64,000 bases of DNA from Anaerolineales bacterium (lineage in GTDB: Bacteria; Chloroflexota; Anaerolineae; Anaerolineales; Villigracilaceae), in NCBI GenBank assembly GCA_014379595.1, contig JACMLM010000040.1:62001-126000 (forward strand), given 5' to 3'. The position numbers and the translations under genes are program-made. Under the pieces are notes generated by a model. The model was not told where the DNA came from, did not search any database, and saw only the letters and a list, made by a program, of their open reading frames with translations. This document shows positions 7,846 to 16,593 of the stretch, piece after piece; the first letter of the stretch is position 1; each line of letters starts with the position of its first letter.

Positions 7846-8580
7846 ATGCCAAATAAAAAAGATCAACCCCAATTGGAATTAACCTCAAAACAATTTATAA
7901 AGAGACTGGAAGCGATGCGTTCGCCACAGGCAGTCAAGTCTCAAGATCATCTCTCTGATCATATGATGGGCGTGCGCATGGGGCATATCTTTGCACTGGC
8001 GAAGGAATTCATCGACATGCCTCTCAAGGAAGTCGAAAAGTTACTGGACAATCCATTTCATGAAGTAAGGGTCGGTGCGGTCAGCATTATGGACTTTCAG
8101 GCTCGCAGTAAAAAGACAACCGATGAACGCAGGAAGGAATTGTTTGACTTGTATCTGCGGCGGCATGATCGCATCAACACCTGGGATCTGGTGGACCGCA
8201 GCGCCATTTGGGTTGTGGGGAGTTATTTGTTCGATAAACCACGCAAGGTCTTATATAAACTGGCGCGTTCTAAATTCATGCCGGAACGGCGCACTGCCAT
8301 TGTGGCCACCCTTTATTTCATTGGAAAGAAGGATGTAGAAGATGCACTCAAACTTGCCGAAATCATGCTATATGACAAGGAGGATTTAATCCACAAGGCA
8401 AATGGTTGGGCATTGCGTTATGCAGGTGATAAAGATCGTAAACAATTGCTAACATTTCTGGATAAATACGCCGCAACTATGCCGCGCACAACACTTCGAT
8501 ATGCCATTGAAAAGATGGATGCAAAGCAAAAAGCTCATTACATGAATCTAGGCAAGGTAAAGCCCAAACAAAAGAAATAG
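7846..8580 (+). CDS. AlkD-type DNA alkylation repair protein (intact copy)
   Basis: This 244-residue all-helical HEAT-repeat protein has GVRMGHIFALAKEFIDMP at about residues 43-60, FHEVRVGAVSIMDFQARSKK, the RRHDRINTWDLVDRSAIWVV segment carrying the Trp/Asp expected of AlkD active sites, SYLFDKPRKVLYKLARS and a basic C-terminal tail. The reaction expected is excision of alkylated purines without base flipping. Length matches the family, in contrast to the frameshifted copy at 6379. It probably acts in genome maintenance together with the nearby UvrA-like protein, though this is an inference from location. Confidence 0.88.
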   Translation: MPNKKDQPQLELTSKQFIKRLEAMRSPQAVKSQDHLSDHMMGVRMGHIFALAKEFIDMPLKEVEKLLDNPFHEVRVGAVSIMDFQARSKKTTDERRKELFDLYLRRHDRINTWDLVDRSAIWVVGSYLFDKPRKVLYKLARSKFMPERRTAIVATLYFIGKKDVEDALKLAEIMLYDKEDLIHKANGWALRYAGDKDRKQLLTFLDKYAATMPRTTLRYAIEKMDAKQKAHYMNLGKVKPKQKK

Positions 8581-8739
8581 TTGTAAAAAATGCTGGGTGA
8601 GTAGCAGGACTAAGGGGTAGGGAAGAAGCGCTCAGAAGTTTTTAATAAGGCCATGTATAATCGAATTCCCAAAATTCGAGACTGTCAATTTCTGTCTTGA
8701 CGCATTAGAACATCTATTCTAAAATCAAGGAGAATTACG

Positions 8740-9114
8740 ATGATAGATGAAAATAAAAACTCTGCAATCTCATTTCTTACATTAGCATCCAGTGCGAAAA
8801 TAAGTGAAGCTTATTCAAAATTTGTTGGCAATGGATTCAAACATCACAACCCCTTCTTTGAAGGTACGGCAAAAGCCTTGCAAGCCGGCATGGAGGAAAA
8901 CGCCCGCCAGAATCCGAACAAGGTCTTTGAAGTGAAGCGTGTTATCGCGGCAGGCGACTTGGTGGTTGTCCATTCGCATGTGCGGCAGAAACCAGGAGAT
9001 CTTAGCGCGGCTGTTGTGCATATTTTTCGTTTTGAGAATGGAAAGATCGTGGAATTATGGGATCTCGGACAGCCCATCCCGGCTGAATCAATCAATAAAA
9101 ATGGGATGTTTTAA
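8740..9114 (+). CDS. SnoaL/NTF2-like protein
   Basis: This 124-residue cone-shaped NTF2-like protein has a helix-rich N-terminus with YSKFVGNGFKHHNPFFEGTA, then RVIAAGDLVVVHSHVRQKPG and HIFRFENGKIVELWDLGQPI. The last block is the classic end of SnoaL-like 'predicted SnoaL aldol-condensation' proteins. Enzymes of this fold include isomerases, cyclases and hydratases; the substrate cannot be inferred. The start follows AAGGAGAATTACG. It precedes the FAD oxidoreductase by 21 nt, suggesting joint expression. Confidence 0.85.
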   Translation: MIDENKNSAISFLTLASSAKISEAYSKFVGNGFKHHNPFFEGTAKALQAGMEENARQNPNKVFEVKRVIAAGDLVVVHSHVRQKPGDLSAAVVHIFRFENGKIVELWDLGQPIPAESINKNGMF

Positions 9115-9135
9115 AAATATATTTGGAGAATGATC

Positions 9136-10521
9136 ATGGCAAGCAAAAAAACACAGGCAGCGACTCTTTCAATCCCAAACCTTCGAAGCACATTCAACGA
9201 ACGAGCCATCGTCCCCGGAGATGCCGCATACGACAAGGCCCGTGCCATTTTTTATGGCGGCGTCGATCGTCACCCAGCGGCGATCATCAAAGTTAAAAAT
9301 GCAGCCGAAGTGGTGCAAGTGATCTTACTGGCACGCGAACATGGCCTGGAACTTGCCGTACGCAGCGGTGGGCACAGCGGTGCCGGGCACAGCGTCACCG
9401 AAGGCGGCATTGTGTTGGATCTTTCCAATATGAAGGATCTGCAAATTGACCTCCCATCACGAACCGCATGGGCTGAGACAGGTTTAACTGCCGGCGAATT
9501 CACTACTGCGACAGCCACTCATGGGCTTGCCGTCGGCTTTGGCGATACAGGTTCGGTTGGACTCGGTGGCATTACATTGGGCGGCGGCGTTGGCTTTCTG
9601 GTCCGCAAGCATGGCCTGACGATCGATAGCCTGCTTGCAGCTGAATTGGTCACTGCCGATGGAAAGATCCTGATCGTGGATTCTACCAATTATCCTGATC
9701 TCTTCTGGGCGATTCGCGGCGGTGGCGGCAACTTTGGCGTTGTTACTCGCTTCCGCTTTCAATTACATGAAGTGGACAAGGTATACGGTGGCATGTTGTT
9801 TTTGCCGGCAACTGCGGACGTGATCGCTTCGTTCATGGCCGCGGCTGAATCAGCCTCCGAGGAGCTTTCCGGTATCGCGAACATTATGCCCGCACCACCC
9901 ATGCCGTTTTTAGCAGAGGAACATCACGGCAAATTGGTAATCATGGCCATGATGGTATATGCAGGTGATGTGGCGAACGGCGAACAAGTCTTCGCACCCT
10001 TCCGAGCATTGGCAACACCATTCGCAGATATGCTCCGTCCAATGAGTTATACGGAAATGTATCCACCGGAAGAAGGTGGAGACTATCACCCCGTTGCGGC
10101 GGGCCGCACCATGTTCATTGACCATGTCGATCTCGCTGTCGCTGAGACGATCCTTGAGCATTTGAAATCTTCAACGGCGATGATGTCTGTAACGCAGCTG
10201 CGAGTTCTGGGCGGGGCCATGGCGCGCATCCCCGAAGATGCGACGGCTTTTGCGCATCGCAAGTCAAAGATCATGGTGAACCTTGCCGGGCTGTATGGAA
10301 ATCCTGACGAAAAACCGACTCATGAAGCCTGGGTGACTGAATTCGCAAAAGCTATACAACAAAGCGATAAAGGTGCGTATGTGAATTTCCTGGGCGATGT
10401 GGATGAAGTCCAAGTCCGCACCGCGTACCCGCCGGATGCCACATGGGATCGGCTTCGTAAGATCAAAGCGCAATATGACCCGACGAATCTGTTCCATATG
10501 AATCAAAACATAAAACCTTAA
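9136..10521 (+). CDS. FAD-binding (berberine-bridge type) oxidoreductase
   Basis: This 461-residue enzyme has an N-terminal PCMH-type FAD domain and a C-terminal BBE motif. The site RSGGHSGAGHS (near residue 75) carries the His used for covalent 8-alpha FAD linkage. The second attachment Cys of bicovalent members is absent, since the equivalent loop reads LGGGVGFLVRKHGL, so mono-covalent FAD is expected. The C-terminus TWDRLRKIKAQYDPTNLFHM is the BBE signature. ATG 9136 is better spaced from GGAGA than ATG 9130. Substrates in the family are alcohols, sugars and alkaloids. Confidence 0.9.
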   Translation: MASKKTQAATLSIPNLRSTFNERAIVPGDAAYDKARAIFYGGVDRHPAAIIKVKNAAEVVQVILLAREHGLELAVRSGGHSGAGHSVTEGGIVLDLSNMKDLQIDLPSRTAWAETGLTAGEFTTATATHGLAVGFGDTGSVGLGGITLGGGVGFLVRKHGLTIDSLLAAELVTADGKILIVDSTNYPDLFWAIRGGGGNFGVVTRFRFQLHEVDKVYGGMLFLPATADVIASFMAAAESASEELSGIANIMPAPPMPFLAEEHHGKLVIMAMMVYAGDVANGEQVFAPFRALATPFADMLRPMSYTEMYPPEEGGDYHPVAAGRTMFIDHVDLAVAETILEHLKSSTAMMSVTQLRVLGGAMARIPEDATAFAHRKSKIMVNLAGLYGNPDEKPTHEAWVTEFAKAIQQSDKGAYVNFLGDVDEVQVRTAYPPDATWDRLRKIKAQYDPTNLFHMNQNIKP

Positions 10522-10530
10522 GAGGAAACC

Positions 10531-12780
10531 ATGACCCAGGAATATATTGAGATACGCGGCGCACGTGAAAACAATTTGAAGAATGTTTCATTGCGAATCC
10601 CCAAACGCAAGATCACGATCTTTACAGGTGTGTCGGGTTCGGGCAAATCGTCCATTGTGTTCGATACGATCGCCACCGAGTCACAGCGCCTGCTCAACGA
10701 AAACTTTAGCATGTTCGTGCGGAATTTTCTACCGAAGTATTCCCAGCCCGACGCAGACGCCATCGAAAACCTGAGCATGTCCATTGTGGTGGATCAGAAG
10801 CGGATGGGCGGCGGTTCACACTCGACCGTTGGCACGATCACTGATATCAACACGATTCTGCGCATGATGTTTTCGCGCATCGGACAACCTCATGTAGGAC
10901 CCACCAACGTATTCGGTTTCAATGACCCGCAAGGGATGTGCCCGAACTGCAATGGACTTGGTCGCAAACTGGATGTGGACATGGACAAGTTCCTGGACAA
11001 ATCCAAATCGCTGAATGAGGGCGCTATTTTGTTTCCAGAATACGCCGTGGAAAGTTGGGGCTGGAGTAATGTAATCAATACTGGTTTGTTCGACCCTGAT
11101 AAGAAAATATCCAAATACAACCAGAAGGAACTGAACGACCTTTTATATAGCGAACCCATTAAGGTCAAGACCAAATTGGGGGCAAAAGACTTCAACCTCA
11201 CCTACGAAGGCATTATCAACCGTTTTACCAACAAGTACATCAAACAGGATCTAAAAACCAAGTCCGAGCGCACTCAAAAGTCGATCGAGCCTTTCATGAC
11301 AATGGGCCCCTGTTCGGAATGTAACGGTGCGCGGTTGAATAAGACTATCCTAAAGTGCAAGATCAACGGCTACAACATTGCCGACCTGACGGGCATGGAA
11401 ATCCCTGAATTGATCGAAGTCGTGAAAAAGATCAAAACGCCTGCCGCTGGACCAATTGTCAAAGCGCTTCTCGAACGTTTACAGAATCTTGCGGATATTG
11501 GACTGGAATACCTCAGCCTCAGTCGTGAGACGGACACGTTGTCAGGGGGAGAGTCGCAACGCGTAAAAGTCGTCAAGCATCTCGGAAGCAGCCTGAGCGA
11601 TGTGATCTATATCTTTGATGAGCCAAGCGTAGGTTTACATCCACGTGATGTGCATCGCATGAACGAGTTGTTGCAGAAACTGCGGGACAAGGGCAACACA
11701 GTGATCGTAGTGGAGCATGACCCCGATGTTATCAAAGTGGCAGACCATGTCGTGGATGTGGGTCCACTTGCAGGCCCGCATGGAGGCAAGATCGTCTACG
11801 AAGGCAGTTATGCAAATTTGCTCAAGGCGAACACGCTTACAGGCAAGCACATGCAACAGTCTGTGCCCATTAAGGAAGAGTTCCGTACACCGACGGGTAA
11901 ATTACCGATCAAGAATGCGAAAGTCAATAATTTGCAAAATGTCAGCGTGAACATTCCAACCGGCGTATTGACCGTGGTCACAGGCGTGGCAGGGTCTGGA
12001 AAGAGTTCGTTGATCAACGAAGTTTTCCAACACCAACATCCGGATGCGATCGTCATTGATCAGTCTGCTGTGGGCGTCAACAGCCGTTCCAACCCAGCCA
12101 CGTACACAGGTATTCTGGATGATGTGCGCAAGGCATTTGCATCGGCGAACAAGGTGCAGGCTTCGCTGTTCAGTTTCAATTCGAAAGGCGCGTGTGAAAA
12201 CTGTCAGGGATTGGGTGTGGTTTATACCGAGTTATCATTTTTCGATAGTGTCAAATCGCCCTGCGAAATCTGCGGCGGCAAAAGATTCAAGGATGAAGTA
12301 CTGGAATATAAGCTGAACGGAAAAAATATTTCGGAAGTCTTGTCGATGAATGTTCAACAAGCACTGGAGTATTTTAAGATTCCAGAAGTCACGAAAAAAT
12401 TACAAGCCATGAGCGACGTAGGCTTGGATTATCTCGGACTTGGTCAGCCTTTAACCACGCTTTCAGGCGGCGAATGTCAGCGAATTAAACTTGCGAGCGA
12501 ATTACATAAAAAGGGTAGCATCTACATCATGGATGAGCCAACCACGGGCTTGCACATGTCCGATATCGGTCACCTCATGCAAGTCATCAACCGCCTCGTG
12601 GATACAGGCAACACGGTTGTTGTCATTGAACACAATACCAGCGTGATCAAGAATGCAGATTGGATCATTGACATGGGTCCCGAAGGCGGCAGCAAGGGCG
12701 GGGAAGTGATCTTCGAAGGCACGCCCAAACAGCTGTTAAGCGCGAAGCGTTCGTTGACCAGTCAATATCTTAAGGATTAG
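10531..12780 (+). CDS. Short UvrA-like ABC ATPase
   Basis: This 749-residue tandem ABC protein is homologous to UvrA but about 200 residues shorter. Walker A motifs are TGVSGSGKSS (about 32-41) and TGVAGSGKSS (about 485). Signature motifs LSGGESQR and LSGGECQR lie near 337 and 644, each followed by a DEP..GLH Walker B. Zinc-module cysteines are in CPNCNGLG, CSECNGA, CENCQGLG and CEICGGKRF. Shortened UvrA proteins (UvrA2/DrrC group) are linked to tolerance of DNA-binding drugs rather than core excision repair, so 'uvrA' should not be assumed. It is 9 nt after the FAD oxidoreductase. Confidence 0.9.
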   Translation: MTQEYIEIRGARENNLKNVSLRIPKRKITIFTGVSGSGKSSIVFDTIATESQRLLNENFSMFVRNFLPKYSQPDADAIENLSMSIVVDQKRMGGGSHSTVGTITDINTILRMMFSRIGQPHVGPTNVFGFNDPQGMCPNCNGLGRKLDVDMDKFLDKSKSLNEGAILFPEYAVESWGWSNVINTGLFDPDKKISKYNQKELNDLLYSEPIKVKTKLGAKDFNLTYEGIINRFTNKYIKQDLKTKSERTQKSIEPFMTMGPCSECNGARLNKTILKCKINGYNIADLTGMEIPELIEVVKKIKTPAAGPIVKALLERLQNLADIGLEYLSLSRETDTLSGGESQRVKVVKHLGSSLSDVIYIFDEPSVGLHPRDVHRMNELLQKLRDKGNTVIVVEHDPDVIKVADHVVDVGPLAGPHGGKIVYEGSYANLLKANTLTGKHMQQSVPIKEEFRTPTGKLPIKNAKVNNLQNVSVNIPTGVLTVVTGVAGSGKSSLINEVFQHQHPDAIVIDQSAVGVNSRSNPATYTGILDDVRKAFASANKVQASLFSFNSKGACENCQGLGVVYTELSFFDSVKSPCEICGGKRFKDEVLEYKLNGKNISEVLSMNVQQALEYFKIPEVTKKLQAMSDVGLDYLGLGQPLTTLSGGECQRIKLASELHKKGSIYIMDEPTTGLHMSDIGHLMQVINRLVDTGNTVVVIEHNTSVIKNADWIIDMGPEGGSKGGEVIFEGTPKQLLSAKRSLTSQYLKD

Positions 12781-12787
12781 AAAAATC

Positions 12788-13342
12788 ATGGGCAAAGTCA
12801 TTCTGGGATTCACCATGTCGTTGGATGGATTCATCAGCGATCAAAATGAAAGTGTGGCGGATCTGTATCACGATCTGGAGACATTACGATATGCAAAGCC
12901 GCTTCAAGAGTCCATTCAGGATACGGGCGCAGTTGTCATGGGCAGAAAGACGTTCGAAATGGGCGAACCGGATGAATATGCTGGCAATTATGAATATCAA
13001 GTGCCGATCTTTGTGGTGACAAAACATCCTGCGAAGAAACAGCCAAAACAAACGGATCAATTGACGTTTACATTTGTGAAAGATGGGATTGAGAGTGCGA
13101 TCGGACAGGCAAAGGCTGCTGCTAGTAATAAAGATGTGACCATTGTCGGAGGTGCAGAGATCGCGGCGCAGTGCTTGAACGCCAAACTCGTTGACGAAAT
13201 CCACATGGACATCATGCCGATCCTGCTGGGAAAAGGTTTACAACCGTTTGCAGGGATCGATAAAGGATCGATCAAGCTGGAAAAGATCTCCGTCGTGGAA
13301 ACTTCTGTTCGAACGCATCTAAAGTTTCGAGTCATAAAGTAA
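12788..13342 (+). CDS. RibD-C / dihydrofolate reductase-like protein (copy 3 of 6)
   Basis: This is a 184-residue member, 7 nt after the UvrA-like gene. It has LGFTMSLDGFISDQNESVAD, then AVVMGRKTFEMGEPDEYAGN, IFVVTKHPAKKQPKQ and the intact nucleotide turn TIVGGAEIAAQCLNAKLVDE. It lacks the Trp-Tyr-Phe-Asn-Gly insertion of copies 1 and 2, so it belongs to a different subgroup and is not a recent duplicate of them. It shares an apparent transcript with copy 4. Confidence 0.87.
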   Translation: MGKVILGFTMSLDGFISDQNESVADLYHDLETLRYAKPLQESIQDTGAVVMGRKTFEMGEPDEYAGNYEYQVPIFVVTKHPAKKQPKQTDQLTFTFVKDGIESAIGQAKAAASNKDVTIVGGAEIAAQCLNAKLVDEIHMDIMPILLGKGLQPFAGIDKGSIKLEKISVVETSVRTHLKFRVIK

Positions 13343-13350
13343 AGGGAATC

Positions 13351-13935
13351 ATGACAAAAGTCGTTTTAGATATGTCGATGTCACTGGATGGTTTTATCGC
13401 CGGGTCGAACGTGGGGAAGGAATATCCCATGGGCGTGAATGGCGAGAACCTGCATACCTGGATCTTCAACACACCCAAAGACAAAGTGGATGCCGAGGTG
13501 GAGCGCGAGATGTTTGCAAAAACGGGAGCGGTGATATTGGGCAATCGCACGTTCGAAGTGGGCGTGGACCTGTGGGGTGATGTTCCCTTTCCTGCGCCAT
13601 CTTTTGTGTTGACTCACAAGGGGCGCGAAACGTTAATCAAGAAAAGCGGAACCTTCACCTTTGTCACCAATGGGATCGAAAGTGCACTTCAACAGGCCAA
13701 GGCAGTTGCAGGCGATAAAGACGTGCGGCTCATGGGAGCAGATATTGCTCAACAATTTCTGAGGGCTGGCCTGATCGATGAGATACAAATTAACCATGTG
13801 CCGATCCTTCTAGGTGATGGAGTCCGATTATTTGATCAGCTGGGTATTAAAAATAGTCAGCTTGAAAAAGACAGAGTACTTGACTCTCCGCATGCAACCC
13901 ATATTCGATATCGTGTCATAAAAAAGGAGAAATAA
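13351..13935 (+). CDS. RibD-C / dihydrofolate reductase-like protein (copy 4 of 6)
   Basis: This is a 194-residue member directly behind copy 3 (8-nt gap). It reads DMSMSLDGFIAGSNVGKEYP, AVILGNRTFEVGVDLWGD, FVLTHKGRETLIKKSG and VRLMGADIAQQFLRAGLIDE. The Gly-Gly turn is reduced to MGAD. The tandem with copy 3 could give a heterodimer, since DHFR-like RibD-C proteins normally dimerise; this is an inference. The stop is followed after 1 nt by a helix-hairpin-helix mini-gene. Confidence 0.87.
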   Translation: MTKVVLDMSMSLDGFIAGSNVGKEYPMGVNGENLHTWIFNTPKDKVDAEVEREMFAKTGAVILGNRTFEVGVDLWGDVPFPAPSFVLTHKGRETLIKKSGTFTFVTNGIESALQQAKAVAGDKDVRLMGADIAQQFLRAGLIDEIQINHVPILLGDGVRLFDQLGIKNSQLEKDRVLDSPHATHIRYRVIKKEK

Positions 13936-13936
13936 C

Positions 13937-14143
13937 ATGGAGAAGAAGGAAAGTGATCTGCCTGCAAAGCTGGCCAGCCCGGCACAACGCGCGCTGGCCA
14001 ATGCCGGTATTCACAATCTGAAACAGCTGTCCAAACTCAGCGAAGTAGAGATCAAGGAATACCATGGCATTGGACCCAATGCTTTAATCACCCTGCGTGC
14101 CGCCTTGAAAGCCAAAAACTTATCATTTACCAAAAAAAATTAA
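13937..14143 (+). CDS. Small helix-hairpin-helix protein
   Basis: This is a 68-residue basic protein consisting of one HhH-like module: SPAQRALANAGIHNLKQLSK, then the hairpin YHGIGPNALITLRAAL. The module resembles the RNA-polymerase alpha C-terminal or Pol X-type HhH that binds DNA backbones non-specifically. The same module forms the N-terminal half of the fusion protein at 15564. It follows copy 4 of the RibD-C genes with a 1-nt gap and ends at the dispersed repeat at 14142. Confidence 0.78.
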   Translation: MEKKESDLPAKLASPAQRALANAGIHNLKQLSKLSEVEIKEYHGIGPNALITLRAALKAKNLSFTKKN

Positions 14144-14213
14144 CCGCGAAGCACGCGAAGATCGCCAAGCTTTAAGGATTTTCTTTGCGTACTTTGCGCT
14201 CTTAGCGGTAAAC
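14142..14213. repeat. Imperfect inverted repeat of the 'AACCGCGAAG..' type
   Basis: The left arm TTAACCGCGAAGCACGCGAA and the right arm, which ends GCGCTCTTAGCGGTAAA, are imperfect reverse complements. This matches a dispersed intergenic palindrome class seen in many environmental bacteria. It starts at the stop codon of the HhH gene and ends just before the MFS gene, so it may act as an mRNA 3' structure. Confidence 0.55.
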
Positions 14214-14228
14214 AAAAAGGAAAACATA

Positions 14229-15551
14229 GTGAAAACTTTTTATCAAATTCTTGCAAATACAATTCTTGCCAACGTCACCAATATGACCGTTTGGTTCGCC
14301 TTGATATTTTTTATGTATCTTGAAACCCATTCCGTCACTGCCACTTCGATTGTTTCAGGCATCTTTCTTGTCTTAACTGCCTCATTAGGTATTTGGTTTG
14401 GAAGCCTCGTTGACCATAACAAGAAAAAGAACGTCATGATTCTTTCGGGTGTGATTTCATTAATCATTTACATCATCGGCTTCATCATTTATTTAATCTA
14501 TCCCGCCGAAACATGGAAGGACCCAACCAGTGTGACATTATGGGTTTTGGTTCTGCTTCTTTTGTTTGGTGTGATCGCAGGCAACATTCGTTCGATCGCA
14601 GTGCCAACGTTGGTGACGATTTTGATCCCCGAAGATGAGCGCGCCAAAGCCAATGGGCTGACAGGCACAGCTTTTGGGATCTCGTTCTTGATTTGTTCCG
14701 CCATCAGTGGTTTGTTGGTGGGTGCGGGCGGCATGTATTATGTGTTGATCCTCGGAATTGCTATGATGCTCCTTTCGATCGTTCACATGTGGTTTTTGCC
14801 CATTCCAGAAAAAGAGATCGTGCATATTGAGCATCAGCCCAAAGTGGATTTGCGCGGCACCTATGCCCTTGTTAAGGCAATTCCTGGCTTGCTGGCATTG
14901 ATCGTTTTCAGCACGATCAACAACTTTTTAGGCGGCACATTCATGGGCTTGATGGATGCGTATGGTTTATCACTTGTTTCAGTGGAAGTTTGGGGCTTGC
15001 TCTTTGCAGGGATCAGCTGCGGTTTCATCATTGGCGGGCTTTTCATTGCCAAATATGGTTTGGGTAAAAATCCCCTTTTTGCCATGTTTGTCGCCAACAT
15101 TATTATTTGGATCATCTCCGCCGTGTTTACGATCCAACCTTCCATCATTTTGCTTTCAGTTGGAATGTTAATTTACATCAGCGTTGTGCCCTTTATCGAA
15201 GCCTCTGAGCAGACGATCCTTCAAAAAGTGGTGCCTCAGGAAAGACAGGGGCGTGTCTTCGGGTTTGCTCACAGCGTTGAACAATCCGCTTCGCCTCTGA
15301 CCACCTTTCTGATTGGTCCCATTGCTGAGACATATTTCATCCCCTTTATGACGACAGGCGCAGGCGTGGGCTTGATCGGCGGCTGGTTCGGCACAGGCCC
15401 AGATCGAGGCATTGCTCTGGTGTTCACCGTCACTGGTATCATCGGTTTAATTCTGACGGTCATTGCGATGAACACAAAATATTATAAATTATTATCTGAT
15501 CGATATCTGCATGGCGGCGTTGAGCCAATGCCTGAAACAGGCACTTCATAA
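14229..15551 (+). CDS. MFS transporter
   Basis: This is a 440-residue polytopic protein with about 11-12 hydrophobic segments from residue 5 to 415. Typical MFS cues are the loop SLVDHNKKKNVMILSG between segments 2 and 3 ('G.laDr..rr') and QERQGRVFGFAHSVEQSASP in the second half. The start is GTG 14229 after AAAAAGGAAAACATA. The closest general type is a drug or macrolide efflux MFS; the substrate is unknown. It sits between two HhH-containing genes. Confidence 0.85.
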   Translation: MKTFYQILANTILANVTNMTVWFALIFFMYLETHSVTATSIVSGIFLVLTASLGIWFGSLVDHNKKKNVMILSGVISLIIYIIGFIIYLIYPAETWKDPTSVTLWVLVLLLLFGVIAGNIRSIAVPTLVTILIPEDERAKANGLTGTAFGISFLICSAISGLLVGAGGMYYVLILGIAMMLLSIVHMWFLPIPEKEIVHIEHQPKVDLRGTYALVKAIPGLLALIVFSTINNFLGGTFMGLMDAYGLSLVSVEVWGLLFAGISCGFIIGGLFIAKYGLGKNPLFAMFVANIIIWIISAVFTIQPSIILLSVGMLIYISVVPFIEASEQTILQKVVPQERQGRVFGFAHSVEQSASPLTTFLIGPIAETYFIPFMTTGAGVGLIGGWFGTGPDRGIALVFTVTGIIGLILTVIAMNTKYYKLLSDRYLHGGVEPMPETGTS

Positions 15552-15563
15552 AAAGGAAACAAT

Positions 15564-16172
15564 ATGAATCCGAAAACTCCCGAAGGATTGAAAACGGAAT
15601 TTCCAGCCAGTATGGGCAAGGTGGCTCCACGTGAACTGGCAAATGCTGGCTATACCAAGCTTAAGCAATTGACCAAAGTCAGCGAGGTGGAGCTGCTCAA
15701 GATCCATGGGGTGGGACCAAAAGCGATTCGAATCCTTCGGGAGTTGCTCAAAGAGAAGGGGATGTCATTCGGAGCAGCGAGCAAGCCTCAGGTTACGAAG
15801 GATGCGCCCGCATCTGCCGTGGAAAAGTTTATGGAGAAGCTCGATCATCCATATAAAGCGGAAGTCGAATTCCTGCGGAAAGTCATCAAAAAAGTGAACA
15901 AGGATATCGCCGAGGAATGGAAATGGAATGCTCCTTCCTATAGTTATCACGGGAATTATTTGGTGACATTTAACCTCTGGGAAAAAGGACACATCCATTT
16001 GGTGTTTCATAATTCCATGATCTCCAAAGTGAAGAACAAACTGTTCGAAGGCGAATATAAAGACAGGCGCATGGTTCATTTTGCCGACATGAAGGATATC
16101 AAGGCGAAACAATCAGTTTTGGAAAAAGCCGTGAAGGATCTAATCAAGTTACAAAAAAAGGAGAATTCATAA
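15564..16172 (+). CDS. HhH - DUF1801 fusion protein
   Basis: This 202-residue two-domain protein has residues about 10-70 (RELANAGYTKLKQLTKVSEV, IHGVGPKAIRILRELL) corresponding to the HhH mini-protein at 13937. Residues about 88-200 (VEKFMEKLDHPYKAEVEFLR, EEWKWNAPSYSYHGNYLVTF) form a DUF1801 domain like that of the next gene at 16174. The combination suggests that the DUF1801 fold acts at DNA or RNA. It starts after AAAAGGAAACAAT and is separated by 1 nt from the downstream DUF1801 gene. Confidence 0.8.
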   Translation: MNPKTPEGLKTEFPASMGKVAPRELANAGYTKLKQLTKVSEVELLKIHGVGPKAIRILRELLKEKGMSFGAASKPQVTKDAPASAVEKFMEKLDHPYKAEVEFLRKVIKKVNKDIAEEWKWNAPSYSYHGNYLVTFNLWEKGHIHLVFHNSMISKVKNKLFEGEYKDRRMVHFADMKDIKAKQSVLEKAVKDLIKLQKKENS

Positions 16173-16173
16173 A

Positions 16174-16551
16174 ATGGCACTCACACCCTCTCAAGAAATT
16201 GATAAATTCATCAAGGAAACAACAGACTGGCGCGGCACATGGATCGCAAACTTCCGCAAATTGATCTTGAAAACTGCGCCAGAAGTCACCGAAGAATGGA
16301 AATGGGGAGTGCCTGTGTGGTCTTATCAAGGCAATGTGGTTGCCAGCGGTATTTTCAAAGACCATGTCAAATTAAATTTTTTCAAAGGCGCCTCTCTGAA
16401 AGATCCAAAGAAATTATTCAATGCAGGTTTGGAAGCCAAAGCCACACGTGCCATTGACATTAGTGAAGGGGAAAAGATCAATGAAGCCGCCTTGAAGGAT
16501 CTGATCCGCCAGGCTGTGGATTTGAACAACGCTGAGAAGAGAAAGAAATAA
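16174..16551 (+). CDS. DUF1801 protein
   Basis: This is a 125-residue stand-alone DUF1801 protein: QEIDKFIKETTDWRGTWIAN, APEVTEEWKWGVPVWSYQGN and VKLNFFKGASLKDPKKLFNA. The EEWKW..P..SY.GN core is shared with the fusion protein immediately upstream, implying a common ancestor and possible partnership. No catalytic motif is recognisable. Confidence 0.82.
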   Translation: MALTPSQEIDKFIKETTDWRGTWIANFRKLILKTAPEVTEEWKWGVPVWSYQGNVVASGIFKDHVKLNFFKGASLKDPKKLFNAGLEAKATRAIDISEGEKINEAALKDLIRQAVDLNNAEKRKK

Positions 16552-16593
16552 TCAAAGCTGCTCAGCGGGTTTATTGGTAAGTAGAATTCTCCA

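Noticed and set aside
8697-8725. TTGACG-17-TAAAAT promoter before the SnoaL gene
   Set aside because: Initiation would fall on the Shine-Dalgarno of the gene, so it is unlikely to be the real promoter.
9136-10521. Bicovalently flavinylated oxidase
   Set aside because: The second attachment Cys is missing; only the His in RSGGHSG is present.
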